Source: Bathynomus jamesi (taxonomy: Eukaryota > Arthropoda > Malacostraca > Isopoda > Cirolanidae). Taken from it: a stretch of DNA of 64,000 nucleotides. The notes below the pieces were generated by a model. It was not told the DNA's origin. It was given only the letters and a program-made list of their open reading frames with translations, and did no database searches. The stretch is from positions 95,302 to 159,301 of the forward strand of contig JAJOZX010009052.1 of assembly GCA_023014485.1 (NCBI GenBank). The letters run 5' to 3'. The translations under genes and the position numbers were made by a program. Shown in pieces: positions 37,701-42,153 of this stretch (position 1 is the stretch's first letter; every line of letters begins with the position of its first letter).

Positions 37701-39335
37701 TAGGAACTTCAGTCTTGCTCAAAATGTACATACATACGTACGTGTGTGTGTGTGATCAATCGAGTTGTTCAAAGGTCATGGTGTGGACCTGCATGTGCCC
37801 TTGAATTTCATTGCAATGACCTAATTCTTGCTCACAATACATCACCTTGTGATCATCCATTTATATGGAGTGATTCAACAGTTATAATCTGGCACAAAAG
37901 CATGATGAACAGATGTAAAGACAAGTGCAATCCAGTATGACCCCTCTAAATTTGAAATAATGAATACATTAGCCTTATGGAAAGTGCTTAGAATGTATAG
38001 CGTCTGAGCCAATTTTTACTTGTATAAGACTTAAGAGTGGTCACAGTATTAAAGCTGGAGAATAACAGAGCTGTGAGTTTCCTATAGATAGAGAAGTATG
38101 CAAAATAAAAGCAAGAATGGTATAGTAGTAAATCTAAATTTGGAAAAGAATGAGTGGCAGCCAATGTTGATAGTGTGGTGCTTCTGGGTAATCTTGAGAA
38201 TTGAGAAGAACACTGACAAGTCTTGATGATAGGCCCTATCTACATGTGAAAGATAATTGAAAGCGAATGAATATAAATGTAAAGTTCTTGTCATTGAAAG
38301 AACAGTCAATACATTGTGAAAAAAATTGAACTCTTAAGGTATTAGTACATTGGAAACAAAGAAGAGTAAGGGCATAAAAGCCTTGGTTGGAAGAAAATGC
38401 TTGAGTGAGGTACAGCAACAGGTTTATACAAAAGTGAATTGGTACGAACACTGTTATATGGATGTAAGAACAGTTTAGATGAATAATTTGAGAAATATTG
38501 ATTCATGTACAGAAATGGTACTGGAACTGGAAACAGGAAAATGGTATGATCATGTGAAGAGGGAGTAATTAAAGAACTGTAAAACGGGTGTATAATAGGG
38601 AGTGCATAGGTGAAGTAGGACAGGAAGACCCCATAAAAGACTGGTGTTATTAGTGAATGAATAAATAATAAAAAATGAAAGTAGTTTGAAAGATGCATGT
38701 AAAAGGATAGTTTGGACCCCTCCAAAGTACTACTAGAAGCATTTTCATTTATGATCAACTTGTTCAGGAGAAGTAACAATGGATCCCTGAATATGGGATG
38801 GTGTCCTCTTCCTAGTGGTAATCCCTCATGTACCCTTGCAAGCACAGTTGCCTCGAGTGTCTCCAGTCCCAAATTCAAGTATCATACCCCACCCCATGGA
38901 GTGAAAAAATGGGTTTCTAGGTAATGTTTGTGTATATGTATTACTAATGTCTATTATTTAGTCATACAGAACAAAAAATAGCTACTTATTAAAGGGTATT
39001 TAATTGATAATCAGCAAATTACCTTTTTCATAACAGTACATCCATCACAGGAGATCTATGTAAACTTACTGGCAAGTGAGATGAAATGAAGCTGGGCATA
39101 AATCACAGCAGATAAGGTCTCCACCCTCACTGCAAGCATCACAGCAATCGTGATTGTGACCTCTTCCTGGTCGACGGAAGTAAGGGTGTGCAGCTAACCC
39201 TGCTTCCCCAGCTTTGGCCTGTCCATTGCCATTTGTGGACAACTGACTAGTAGAAGCACTGTGTGACTGTTGTTGCTGGAATGGCTGTCGGTTGTTGTCT
39301 CTCGTTCCAGGAGGTGCTGTCAGGGCCAATATTTG
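3808..39335 (-). CDS. PHF12: PHF12 (Pf1)-like PHD/FHA corepressor gene, 15 exons, 5' exon missing
   Basis: Joined exons, 5' to 3': 39335-39070, 27799-27730, 27467-27215, 27068-26957, 20799-20667, 20453-20283, 20091-19732, 19469-19138, 18370-18249, 18070-17910, 9672-9600, 9494-9412, 7361-7149, 6930-6812, 3994-3808. All junctions are GT-AG and all phases agree, giving 2655 nt (884 codons plus stop). Domains in order: PHD1 (residues about 62-112), a lysine-rich linker, a hydrophobic segment like the Sin3/MRG15-contact region of human PHF12, PHD2 (about 230-275), a block around [16 protein letters not shown], and an FHA-like domain (about 675-785). From family knowledge, PHF12 is a nuclear chromatin reader that bridges Sin3/HDAC and MRG15. 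The first coding exon lies upstream of 39335 and was not found. Human PHF12 is about 1000 residues, so this product is somewhat shorter, mainly in the linker and middle. Every transposon between 4.2 and 39.0 kb lies in an intron. Confidence 0.93.
4210..4387. repeat. Inverted-repeat hairpin (about 63-bp arms) in last PHF12 intron
   Basis: The left arm GGAATAGATCGATTTGAGAA... returns as its reverse complement ending GATCTGTTCC, with a roughly 50-bp loop. The arms are over 85% matched. There are no recognised TIR termini and no coding content, so it is a foldback or MITE of unknown family. Confidence 0.75.
4854..5102. repeat. Inverted-repeat hairpin (about 78-bp arms) in last PHF12 intron
   Basis: The arm containing GCATCAGAGTTCATGCTTCA (left) reappears inverted around 5040-5080, with a loop of about 93 bp. 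It lies 470 bp from the preceding hairpin and shares no sequence with it. Family unknown. Confidence 0.75.
5110..6500. other. Intron sequence without recognised features
   Basis: The last PHF12 intron (3995-6811). It holds a T-run at 6301-6320 and pyrimidine-rich DNA. The open frames here (for example 5178-5468 and 6119-6352) have no conserved motif. Confidence 0.5.
6507..6590 (+). mobile_element. Fragment of the 35.4-kb non-LTR retrotransposon family
   Basis: The stretch from CTCTCGGGCTAACCTTAGAG to CCTTAGCTTCTGTAG is nearly identical to 35428-35494, inside the LINE remnant there. The adjacent 6590-6760 may extend it but cannot be aligned. Confidence 0.6.
6812..6930 (-). CDS. PHF12: PHF12-like window exon 14: [19 protein letters not shown]
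   Basis: It reads [15 protein letters not shown], then [19 protein letters not shown], a nearly invariant PHF12 C-terminal motif. The acceptor TTGTTATAG keeps phase 0; a second AG nearer the run of seven A would cause a stop and is rejected. Confidence 0.92.
7149..7361 (-). CDS. PHF12: PHF12-like window exon 13: end of FHA core
   Basis: Exactly 71 codons, phase 0. [16 protein letters not shown] and CDFTEKT match [12 protein letters not shown] and CDFSEKT of human PHF12. It ends in a variable Pro/Asn segment; donor GTAAGT. Confidence 0.93.
7700..7778 (-). repeat. 5S rRNA-derived SINE, partial
   Basis: It carries the SINE body (plus strand GACCTGCAGCTTTACGCGAG, then ATCCGAACCACGGGT), matching the fuller copies at 41.0 and 18.8 kb. 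The 5S-like head is lost where hAT MITEs inserted at 7779. Confidence 0.65.
7787..7967. mobile_element. hAT-type MITE with 8-bp target duplication
   Basis: A 181-bp element with ends CAGTGATGCACAAAC and GTTTGTGCACCACTG, flanked by ATCTAAAC at 7779-7786 and 7968-7975. The 8-bp duplication and CAGTG ends are typical of hAT. It is non-coding. Confidence 0.85.
8325..8507 (-). pseudogene. DD37D transposase C-terminal fragment, left arm
   Basis: It encodes [22 protein letters not shown] sequence ([20 protein letters not shown]) and [20 protein letters not shown]. Here the D motif is SPDL, so the two arms have diverged since the inversion. Confidence 0.83.
8548..8731 (+). pseudogene. DD37D transposase C-terminal fragment, right arm
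   Basis: It reads [40 protein letters not shown] and then [12 protein letters not shown]. The mirror copy on the minus strand lies at 8325-8507. It has no N-terminal helix-turn-helix and no first Asp. SPNL replaces the usual SPDL. Confidence 0.85.
9412..9494 (-). CDS. PHF12: PHF12-like window exon 12: FHA core
   Basis: It encodes [18 protein letters not shown] then [18 protein letters not shown] and the SxxH-type turn of the FHA fold are visible, matching human PHF12 (YGHCNYVS). It is 105 nt from exon 11; donor GTAAGA. Confidence 0.92.
9600..9672 (-). CDS. PHF12: PHF12-like window exon 11: start of FHA domain
   Basis: A 73-nt exon encoding [20 protein letters not shown] and NIGKG. The FHA Arg of the usual IGRG turn is Lys here. 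Acceptor TTTTGCAG, donor GTAAGT. Confidence 0.88.
10707..11570 (+). pseudogene. mariner transposase pseudogene
   Basis: It starts [20 protein letters not shown] and keeps the mariner N-terminal helix-turn-helix ([17 protein letters not shown]). A large deletion removes the first Asp region after residue 130. Downstream fragments read [20 protein letters not shown] and [10 protein letters not shown], with the preceding Tyr-Ser lost. The frame is open only to 11159. Confidence 0.85.
11578..12316 (+). mobile_element. Tigger/pogo non-autonomous remnant inside the mariner
   Basis: TIR CAGGAATACCTCGGATAAGA at both ends (inverted), with TA target copies at 11576-11577 and 12317-12318. About 390 bp encode the C-terminal acidic region of a Tigger transposase; the DNA-binding and DDE domains are deleted. 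Confidence 0.85.
11777..12166 (+). pseudogene. Tigger transposase C-terminal fragment
   Basis: It reads [20 protein letters not shown], then [20 protein letters not shown] and [15 protein letters not shown]. This is the typical Tigger/jerky C-terminal helix followed by an acidic run. It is open to a stop at 12164. Confidence 0.8.
12421..12762 (+). CDS. ORF1-like protein of the CR1-like LINE
   Basis: 113 residues, open. It contains a helical stretch ([17 protein letters not shown]) and a basic C-terminus. No zinc knuckle is visible. I assign it as ORF1 only because of its position ahead of the endonuclease fragment. Confidence 0.45.
   Translation: MGNAYMHIPHYSTRITRVDTANLIRDASSTILRSATPIQYMPLPPTLKGTQRVNMKNEHQRNANFLDAANTIQLLNTIQQLQNQLTNIGIRESDRRHAQRHFMRYRDNGYRQR
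12862..13323 (+). pseudogene. LINE ORF2 remnant: APE endonuclease start fused to C-terminus
   Basis: The N-terminal part reads [18 protein letters not shown] and [12 protein letters not shown], with the catalytic Glu of the APE fold (TETH). After stops and a gap it resumes as [20 protein letters not shown] and [19 protein letters not shown]. Confidence 0.8.
13735..13803 (-). repeat. 5S rRNA-derived SINE, short fragment
   Basis: The plus strand reads CGGAGGGGGACCTACAATTT, then TACGTGGGTTCCGAACCAC, the SINE body without the 5S-like head. Confidence 0.55.
13804..14575 (-). mobile_element. Non-LTR retrotransposon remnant, family of the 28.9-kb LINE
   Basis: On the minus strand it has RT motifs [40 protein letters not shown] and [19 protein letters not shown], then [10 protein letters not shown]. 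After a deletion of the catalytic YxDD region comes a decayed C-terminus. It is closely related to 29430-29760. Confidence 0.82.
14088..14575 (-). pseudogene. LINE reverse transcriptase fragment
   Basis: It covers the RT domain from [13 protein letters not shown] to [11 protein letters not shown] in two overlapping frames (frameshift near 14250). The polymerase YxDD box is absent, so it is inactive. Confidence 0.8.
14977..15723. mobile_element. mariner fold-back element (two 3' ends head-to-head)
   Basis: TIRs CGAGGTCTGATCAAAAGTTC and its inverted partner, TA on both sides. Inward, both ends read the transposase C-terminus (minus: [11 protein letters not shown]; plus: [11 protein letters not shown]). 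The minus arm reaches back to [10 protein letters not shown], the second catalytic Asp motif; the plus arm begins at [10 protein letters not shown]. The 5' half of the gene is absent. Arms meet near 15350-15400. Confidence 0.87.
15194..15385 (-). pseudogene. mariner transposase C-terminal fragment
   Basis: It contains [20 protein letters not shown] and then a decayed [12 protein letters not shown]. The SPDLAP motif has become SLPCDLF, so the third catalytic residue region is damaged. Confidence 0.75.
15904..17122 (+). mobile_element. Complete DD41D Tc1/mariner-type transposon
   Basis: Terminal repeats CAGGGTGTACATAAAGTCAG continue for about 32 bp and are inverted at the right end. TA follows on the right and CA on the left. 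It is about 1.2 kb with one uninterrupted transposase. It inserted into the non-autonomous element copy 2. Confidence 0.92.
15981..17024 (+). CDS. Intact DD41D transposase (347 aa)
   Basis: An IS630/Tc1/mariner-type transposase that cuts and pastes its own element. The start is ATG in [13 protein letters not shown], directly after the 5' UTR. An N-terminal helix-turn-helix (about residues 1-110) includes [16 protein letters not shown]. The catalytic residues are in [10 protein letters not shown] (Asp 1), [12 protein letters not shown] (Asp 2) and [12 protein letters not shown] (Asp 3), with 41 residues between Asp 2 and Asp 3. That spacing fits the DD41D (rosa/visitor-like) group. No stop or frameshift is seen. 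The copies at 0.2-1.2 kb and 22-24.7 kb are relatives. Whether it is still active cannot be judged. Confidence 0.93.
   Translation: MNTEERVAIVIWRIEGKKYNDIREKFRRRFHKPGPIDKTIRKLVNKFKRTGSVNDEARSGRPCMSDLTVNAVRGIITEEPRTSVRAASHRLGLPTSSVHKNLKVNLRKKSYHLQVLHDLHEEDFPRRSGVCADLVEQIWSDNLMDNILFSDEATFNTCGKVNRHNCRIWADERPNDFVQNWEKDSPKVNVWMGLTKPKVYGPFFFAEATVTGLIYLDMLQQFLEPQLIGDRIVSTVVYQHDGAPCHYAKIVQDYQNGRFPNRWIGRGSNRPWPARSPDLTPLDFFAWVFIKSHVYQTKITSLENLRTRIRTAADNITPQMLQNVFRNAAERFELCRDTDGRHVESYS
17577..17793 (-). repeat. 5S rRNA-derived SINE
   Basis: The plus strand holds the complement of the SINE: body CATATGACGGAAGGTACCTA, then a 5S-like block with ATTCAGACCCAATGTCTCTT and AGCGGAGTTATGACATTGGC. Diverged but collinear with the 41.0-kb copy. 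Confidence 0.7.
17910..18070 (-). CDS. PHF12: PHF12-like window exon 10: helix and ARALFCPL motif before the FHA domain
   Basis: Acceptor CTTACGCAG, donor GTAACT, ends in phase 0. It contains [14 protein letters not shown] and SARALFCPL, matching the LIKFLALQRI and ARAVFYPL regions of human PHF12 that lead into FHA. An 8.2-kb transposon-filled intron follows. Confidence 0.88.
18249..18370 (-). CDS. PHF12: PHF12-like window exon 9: predicted coiled segment
   Basis: Acceptor TGTTCAG, donor GTAAGT, ends in phase 1. It encodes a Ser/Lys stretch, then [20 protein letters not shown], probably helical. Conservation with PHF12 is weak, but phase and position fix it. Confidence 0.82.
18770..18930 (-). 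repeat. 5S rRNA-derived SINE with internal deletion
   Basis: The plus strand reads CATATGACGGAGGGGAGTTA, GCGGGATCCGAACCACGAGT, then GACTGTCTCCCAGAGACAAT; about 20 bp of the 5S-like block are lost. It sits in the PHF12 intron between window exons 8 and 9. Confidence 0.72.
19138..19469 (-). CDS. PHF12: PHF12-like window exon 8: conserved [16 protein letters not shown] block
   Basis: Acceptor TTTGCCAG, donor GTGAGT, ends in phase 2. [16 protein letters not shown] matches a conserved hydrophobic helix of vertebrate PHF12; the rest is Ser/His/Lys-rich and little conserved. Confidence 0.88.
19732..20091 (-). CDS. PHF12: PHF12-like window exon 7: Pro/Ser/Thr-rich and acidic linker
   Basis: Exactly 120 codons, phase 0. 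It starts [13 protein letters not shown], conserved with PHF12, and then becomes low-complexity Pro/Ser/Thr followed by an acidic stretch. The sequence DIKEEPE fits the psi-K-x-E sumoylation consensus; its use is inference. It is probably disordered. Confidence 0.88.
20283..20453 (-). CDS. PHF12: PHF12-like window exon 6: conserved helical block after PHD2
   Basis: Exactly 57 codons, phase 0 at both ends. It contains [20 protein letters not shown] and a basic segment [13 protein letters not shown], which aligns with the region after PHD2 in PHF12 orthologues. No separate enzymatic domain is visible. Confidence 0.9.
20667..20799 (-). CDS. PHF12: PHF12-like window exon 5: core of PHD2
   Basis: It encodes [20 protein letters not shown], then [11 protein letters not shown] and MGRWMCPNH. 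Zinc ligands CxxC, HxxC and CxxH are visible, so the last ligand is His as in the human protein. The donor ATG|GTTAGA is weak but is the only GT that keeps phase 0. Confidence 0.92.
20839..20897. repeat. (TA)n microsatellite
   Basis: About 59 bp of nearly pure TA repeats in the PHF12 intron after window exon 4. Confidence 0.95.
20900..22018. other. Intron sequence without recognised features
   Basis: AT-rich DNA. A short imperfect hairpin occurs near 21795-21895 (GTTCTCGGTC facing GACCGAGAAC), but no element termini can be defined. Confidence 0.5.
22061..22449 (+). pseudogene. DD41D transposase, N-terminal part
   Basis: From [20 protein letters not shown] through the DNA-binding region ([14 protein letters not shown]) to ENLMDHILF, where the retrotransposon interrupts just before the first catalytic Asp. 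The first ~20 residues are deleted. Confidence 0.85.
22450..24027 (-). mobile_element. 5'-truncated non-LTR retrotransposon (CR1/L2/Jockey group) inserted in DD41D
   Basis: Minus strand: the RT starts at [13 protein letters not shown] and runs to a 3' UTR that ends AATAAAGGTTATTCAATTC-like at 22450. It interrupts the transposase gene between codons for HILF and DEATF, so it is younger than the transposon copy. Confidence 0.87.
23068..24027 (-). pseudogene. LINE reverse transcriptase, C-terminal two thirds
   Basis: It has [40 protein letters not shown] and FADDT (catalytic YADD-type box), then [18 protein letters not shown] and [13 protein letters not shown]. One frameshift near 23592 breaks the frame. 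Confidence 0.86.
24031..24621 (+). pseudogene. DD41D transposase, catalytic part
   Basis: It resumes with [20 protein letters not shown] and keeps [12 protein letters not shown] and [14 protein letters not shown], with the 41-residue spacing, to HVESYA-stop. The reading frame is open; the split is the only major damage. Confidence 0.88.
24740..25260. other. Intron sequence without recognised features
   Basis: AT-rich; no conserved frame, terminal repeat or RNA gene seen. Confidence 0.5.
25262..25600. repeat. Dispersed repeat of unknown class, copy 1
   Basis: It has CAGCAGTCTCCCATCCTTTA and phrases such as GATCTTGATCTTTAATGCAG and CCTGATTCTTG that recur at 26770-26925 and 37520-37955. No coding content. 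Boundaries uncertain. Confidence 0.55.
25737..25775. repeat. (TG)n microsatellite
   Basis: About 18 TG repeats. They create an artificial open frame on both strands. Confidence 0.95.
26770..26925. repeat. Dispersed repeat of unknown class, copy 2
   Basis: It runs from CAGAGCAATATCAATGTCCC to TGCAATTCATCCAGTATGAC. The end matches 37920-37945. Confidence 0.55.
26957..27068 (-). CDS. PHF12: PHF12-like window exon 4: lead-in and first zinc ligands of PHD2
   Basis: It encodes a basic [13 protein letters not shown] patch and then [20 protein letters not shown], a nearly invariant PHF12 signature placed just before PHD2. Acceptor CTGCCAG, donor GTAAGT, phase 2 at the end. A 6.2-kb intron follows. 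Confidence 0.94.
27215..27467 (-). CDS. PHF12: PHF12-like window exon 3: basic linker and Sin3/MRG15-contact-like segment
   Basis: The acceptor has a strong pyrimidine tract (TTTCCCTCTCTTTTAAAG). The product is Ser/Lys/Glu-rich with a low-complexity [13 protein letters not shown] run, then [20 protein letters not shown], which resembles the part of human PHF12 that contacts Sin3 PAH2 and MRG15. It ends in phase 1. Confidence 0.9.
27730..27799 (-). CDS. PHF12: PHF12-like window exon 2: second half of PHD1
   Basis: A 70-nt exon. The leftover CA of exon 1 plus its first T makes His, and it continues [19 protein letters not shown], completing the Cys4-His-Cys3 zinc ligands of PHD1. It is separated from exon 1 by an 11.3-kb intron full of transposons. 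Donor GTAAGT, phase 0. Confidence 0.93.
28091..28303. mobile_element. hAT-type MITE with 8-bp target duplication
   Basis: A 213-bp element with ends CAGCAGTTCTCAAACT and AGTTTGAGAACCACTG, flanked by CTCTAAAC at 28083-28090 and 28304-28311. Non-coding. It sits in the large PHF12 intron. Confidence 0.9.
28930..30422 (+). pseudogene. LINE ORF2 remnant, RT domain
   Basis: It includes [54 protein letters not shown] and [19 protein letters not shown]. After several stops it continues [13 protein letters not shown] and [18 protein letters not shown] stop at 29353 and frameshifts around 29757-30060 inactivate it. Confidence 0.87.
30423..31240. repeat. Left long TIR, with a diverged tandem duplication
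   Basis: It matches the inverted 33950-34599. A roughly 190-bp unit (GTTTGTTTATGT...ATAAGTGAACACCATAT) occurs twice here (about 30803-30985 and 30986-31190) but only once in the right arm, so the arms differ in length. Confidence 0.75.
31496..33927 (+). pseudogene. Broken transposase-like gene of the long-TIR transposon
   Basis: N-terminal part: [19 protein letters not shown] and a CVNCW zinc-ligand-like pair. A clean intron seems to run from GTAAGTAA (31851) to TTCTTTTCAG (about 32001). Middle: [47 protein letters not shown]. The longest intact stretch, 33199-33927, has [40 protein letters not shown] and [16 protein letters not shown] and CDG are candidate catalytic acidic positions. Several frameshifts between 32100 and 33200 make it inactive. 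Confidence 0.78.
33950..34599. repeat. Right long TIR
   Basis: Reverse complement of the left arm, ending GATCTGACAGAGAATGACCC at 34599. It has one copy of the subterminal unit. Confidence 0.8.
34604..34945 (+). pseudogene. LINE ORF2 remnant, C-terminus
   Basis: Open frame [20 protein letters not shown] through [15 protein letters not shown] to a stop at 34943; it continues the 28.9-30.4-kb fragment after the inserted transposon. Confidence 0.85.
35400..36800 (+). mobile_element. Decayed non-LTR retrotransposon (Jockey/I-like)
   Basis: RT motifs appear in shifting frames: [37 protein letters not shown] ([19 protein letters not shown]), [12 protein letters not shown] and [12 protein letters not shown]. 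It ends in an A-rich tract near 36772. Many stops; no ORF over 130 codons. A fragment of the same family lies at 6507. Confidence 0.78.
37520..37955. repeat. Dispersed repeat of unknown class, copy 3
   Basis: The longest copy, from CAGAATGACATCAATGTCCC to ATCCAGTATGACCCCTCTAA. It has an internal quasi-repeat of GTGACCTTGACCTC...GAATTTGATTCTTGCTCA. No coding content. Confidence 0.6.
37960..39060. other. PHF12 intron sequence without recognised features
   Basis: It contains the longest chance frame on the minus strand here (38342-38878), which has no homologous motif. Short phrases (GGTATGATCATGTGAAGAGG) recall RTE-like LINE tails, but not enough to call one. Confidence 0.45.
39070..39335 (-). 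CDS. PHF12: PHF12-like window exon 1: N-terminal region and first half of PHD1
   Basis: The acceptor AATAG precedes CAA (Gln) and the donor GTAAGT follows TGC CA. It encodes [10 protein letters not shown], a Gln/Ser-rich stretch, then the PHD1 start: [20 protein letters not shown], then HLTC. The exon opens in phase 0, so at least one upstream exon with the start codon is needed. Confidence 0.93.
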
Positions 39336-39397
39336 CTATTAAAAAAAAATAAAAAATATTAGAACTAGATTTAGTTATCACACACACACAATATATA

Positions 39398-40307
39398 CAA
39401 GGGTAATTCAATACGTATCTGCACTTTTTATTTTCACTATTTTATTTTCACATCTGGATTATAAACACATCACTTCTCAACATAGTCTCTCTGTTTCTTA
39501 ATACACTTAGTCCAGCAATCTACAAGCTTCCTAATGCCATCACAAAAGAATGTTTTTGGCTGTGTGCGTAGCCAGTCATGCACCACCTCCTTCAGGTCAT
39601 CATTGCCTTGGAATCACTGACCTCTCGAAGCATCTTTTAGTGGTCCAAAGAGGTAAAAATCCGAAGGTGCCAGGTCTTGACTGTAGGCTGGATGGTCAAG
39701 AACTTCAAATTTAAGTTCTTGAAGTCATTTTCTAGTCTGTGCAGCAGTATGAAGGTGCACATTATCGTGTAACAGAATAGCACCTTCCGACAACTCCCTC
39801 TCCATTGTGTGTGAATTGCTTGCTTTAACTCATTCTGAAGCATGTCAGAATACGATGCACTTGTTACTGTAGTTCCATGCTCTAGATAATGTTCAAGGAT
39901 AGGGCCTCGTGTATTCCAAAACAGTGTTAGCATAACTTTACCTGCTGATGGCTGCGCTTTGAACTTCCTTGCAACGGGAGATGTTGGATGCTTCCATTGC
40001 ATGCTCTGTCATTTGCTTTCTGGTTCATAGTGATGGATCCAGGTTTCATCTCCAGTGATAATGTGCTCCAAAAAGTTTTCACCTTCATTATGATACTGCA
40101 CCAAAAGACGAGCAGACATCCATACCAAAAACATTCTTTTGTGATGGCATTAGTAAGCTTGTAGATCACTGGACTAAGTGTATTGAGAAACAGGGAGACT
40201 ATGTTGAGAAGTGATGTGTTTATAATCTATCAGATGTGAAAATAAAATTGTGAAAATAAAATTGTGAAAATAAAAATTGCAGATATGTACTTACTGAATT
40301 ACCCTCA
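39398..40307 (-). mobile_element. mariner with a 3' end at both termini (fold-back type)
   Basis: Termini CAAGGGTAATTCAATACG and inverted TGAGGGTAATTCAGTAAG, with TA on both sides. The minus strand carries a mariner transposase without its first third. At 40126 the right end switches to an inverted second copy of the 3' end (plus: TFFCDGISKLVDHWTKCIEK), replacing the 5' end. Confidence 0.86.
39480..40125 (-). pseudogene. mariner transposase (DD34D) pseudogene, 5'-truncated
   Basis: From GDETWIHHYEPE (Asp 1) through QWKHPTSPVARKFKAQPSAG, then frameshifted LLHDNVHLHTAAQTRK (Asp 2), AYSQDLAPSDFYLF (Asp 3) and TFFCDGIRKLVDCWTKCIKK. Frameshifts near 39760 and several stops inactivate it. Confidence 0.84.
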
Positions 40308-40309
40308 TA

Positions 40310-41010
40310 TATATAGATATATACTGTACTTAGAAAAACCTTAAGATTCACTAAGTTAGCTCAGAAACAAAAAATTCTGTAAAAAAAAAAGCTGAAAAAA
40401 AAGGGCTAATTCCTAATGCAGAAACAAAATTAATAATCAAGTTGAAATAAAAATTAATCTGTTTAAAAACTAAATAGGCTTAAACCTAGAAACCAGTTTT
40501 GCTATATTTAGTTTTAGATCTTCAATACATGGCACATTCTCTTATGTTAGTATGGGATTTATATTCTGCTAATAAAACTTATTATCATTAACCATAATAA
40601 ATGCTGATATGCATATTATTTGAAATTAAAGAATAAAATTGGTATAGCTACCTGTGAACAACAGAACAAAGACTAGTTATGTTCTCTTTACATATTATTA
40701 TTAAACAAATAATATAATTCTGAACAGTTTCCTATACTTTACCACCACATTCAGGCTGATATAAAGTGTGGCTAAGAGAAATTCAAGAGAATGTATGCCA
40801 TTAATTTTACCCTTAAATTGTTTTCAAAGTTTAATTTGATTGGGAGAAAGTACAATATTTTTGAAGAAATATTTATTTCCATATTTTTAGATAGATACAC
40901 TTTATTTGGTGAGAAGCAAAACATAATGCTTCATTTGAAAGAGGTGACAAAACAGTTTTAAAAGTGAAAGGGAAAACATTAAAGTTTGAGTAAATTTCAA
41001 AATGGTTGCA
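40310..41010. other. Non-coding AT-rich sequence
   Basis: No conserved frame or element termini seen. It lies upstream of the 5'-most visible PHF12 exon, so is probably intron. Confidence 0.5.
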
Positions 41011-41018
41011 TCTCATAT

Positions 41019-41240
41019 TTTTTTTTTTTTTTTTGTGGGGTTGTTTAAACTCCTTTGCAACATCTAAGGTCATATGATGGAGGGGACCTACAGCTTTATG
41101 TGGAATCCAAACCACAGGTCACTACATAATCTGGGCGCGGAGGACAGTCTCCCATCCAACTACTACCCAGACCCAATGTCGCTTAACTTTGCTGATCTCC
41201 GGGAAGCAGTGTTACGACATTGGCCACAATGTAGCCCCCT
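41019..41240 (-). repeat. 5S rRNA-derived SINE, fullest copy, with A-tail
   Basis: Read on the minus strand: a head with GGAGATCAGCAAAGTTAAGC and TAGTTGGATGGGAGACTGTC, matching the 3' two thirds of 5S rRNA (box A and box C region). Then TGGTTTGGATTCCACATAAA, a body, and an A-run at 41034-41019. Five copies occur in the window, all on the minus strand. Confidence 0.85.
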
Positions 41241-42145
41241 ATATATATAGTGATCCCTTGACCTGCACAAGGGTTTTATTCCTGAAAAAGCTTGTGCTTT
41301 AAGCAACAGGAAAACTAATTTTAGCATAAACAGGTTTAGCCAAAATTAGCCAAACATTTTGTATCACTCTTGAACATTTTAAGTTTGGCTGATAAAGTTA
41401 AATCCTGCATTAAATTTAATACTATTTTGTAGTTTAAATGTCCTTACCATGAAAATGCAGAAAATGAAAAAGTAGACATTAAATCTAATAACTACAGCAA
41501 ATGATAATTACACCAAACCTTTTGTGAGGATGTTCACAAATCTTGACAAGTGTTACTAAATTCATTATCAATACTCAAAACACATCAATGCTATTATGGA
41601 TAACTTCTGTTTATAACTCTCCTATTCCAACAAATTTCAAAGCATTTCAACTATTTTGGTCATAGTTGTACATTATCAAGACCTCCAAAATTATACTCAA
41701 ATAGGATTTACCTAAACAACTAATAAAATACCAACCTCAAATGGATCAAACACAGAAAACCTTCTTTGGCTATATTCTGTGACCATATTAACTTGAGTTG
41801 ATGGGATTAAAAGTAATATATTACCTTAATTTATAATAATAATAATTACCACCCAATAAGTATTTTAGCCCATTCACGCCAGGCTGTATATTTTCATGGC
41901 ACTCCCATATATGGGGTTCATTTTCTTTGTTTGTTGGGTAGGCAATAAATTTTCTAAGTGTACTCTCTAACACTGATGCAAACTGATGCTGTAATGGTAG
42001 CATGTTTGTAGGTCTCTCGTCTTCAAATAAATTAGCCACTCTTACCTAACCATGATATACCATAGTTCTACAGGGTCTACAGTGTAAAATTCACATTCAC
42101 TCTTATTAACATAATTGCTTGTCATAATGCAATAAATTACAGTAA
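41240..42145. other. Non-coding AT-rich sequence
   Basis: No element or conserved frame recognised. Confidence 0.5.
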
Positions 42146-42153
42146 CAAAAATT

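Noticed and set aside
38082..38451. Overlapping hydrophobic minus-strand frames
   Set aside because: AT-rich chance frames without start context, domain or conservation.
38342..38878. Minus-strand 178-codon frame with [17 protein letters not shown], vaguely like the second half of a PHD finger
   Set aside because: The true PHD1 second half is the phase-matched exon at 27730-27799 with full zinc ligands. This frame lacks Cys ligands and a splice context.
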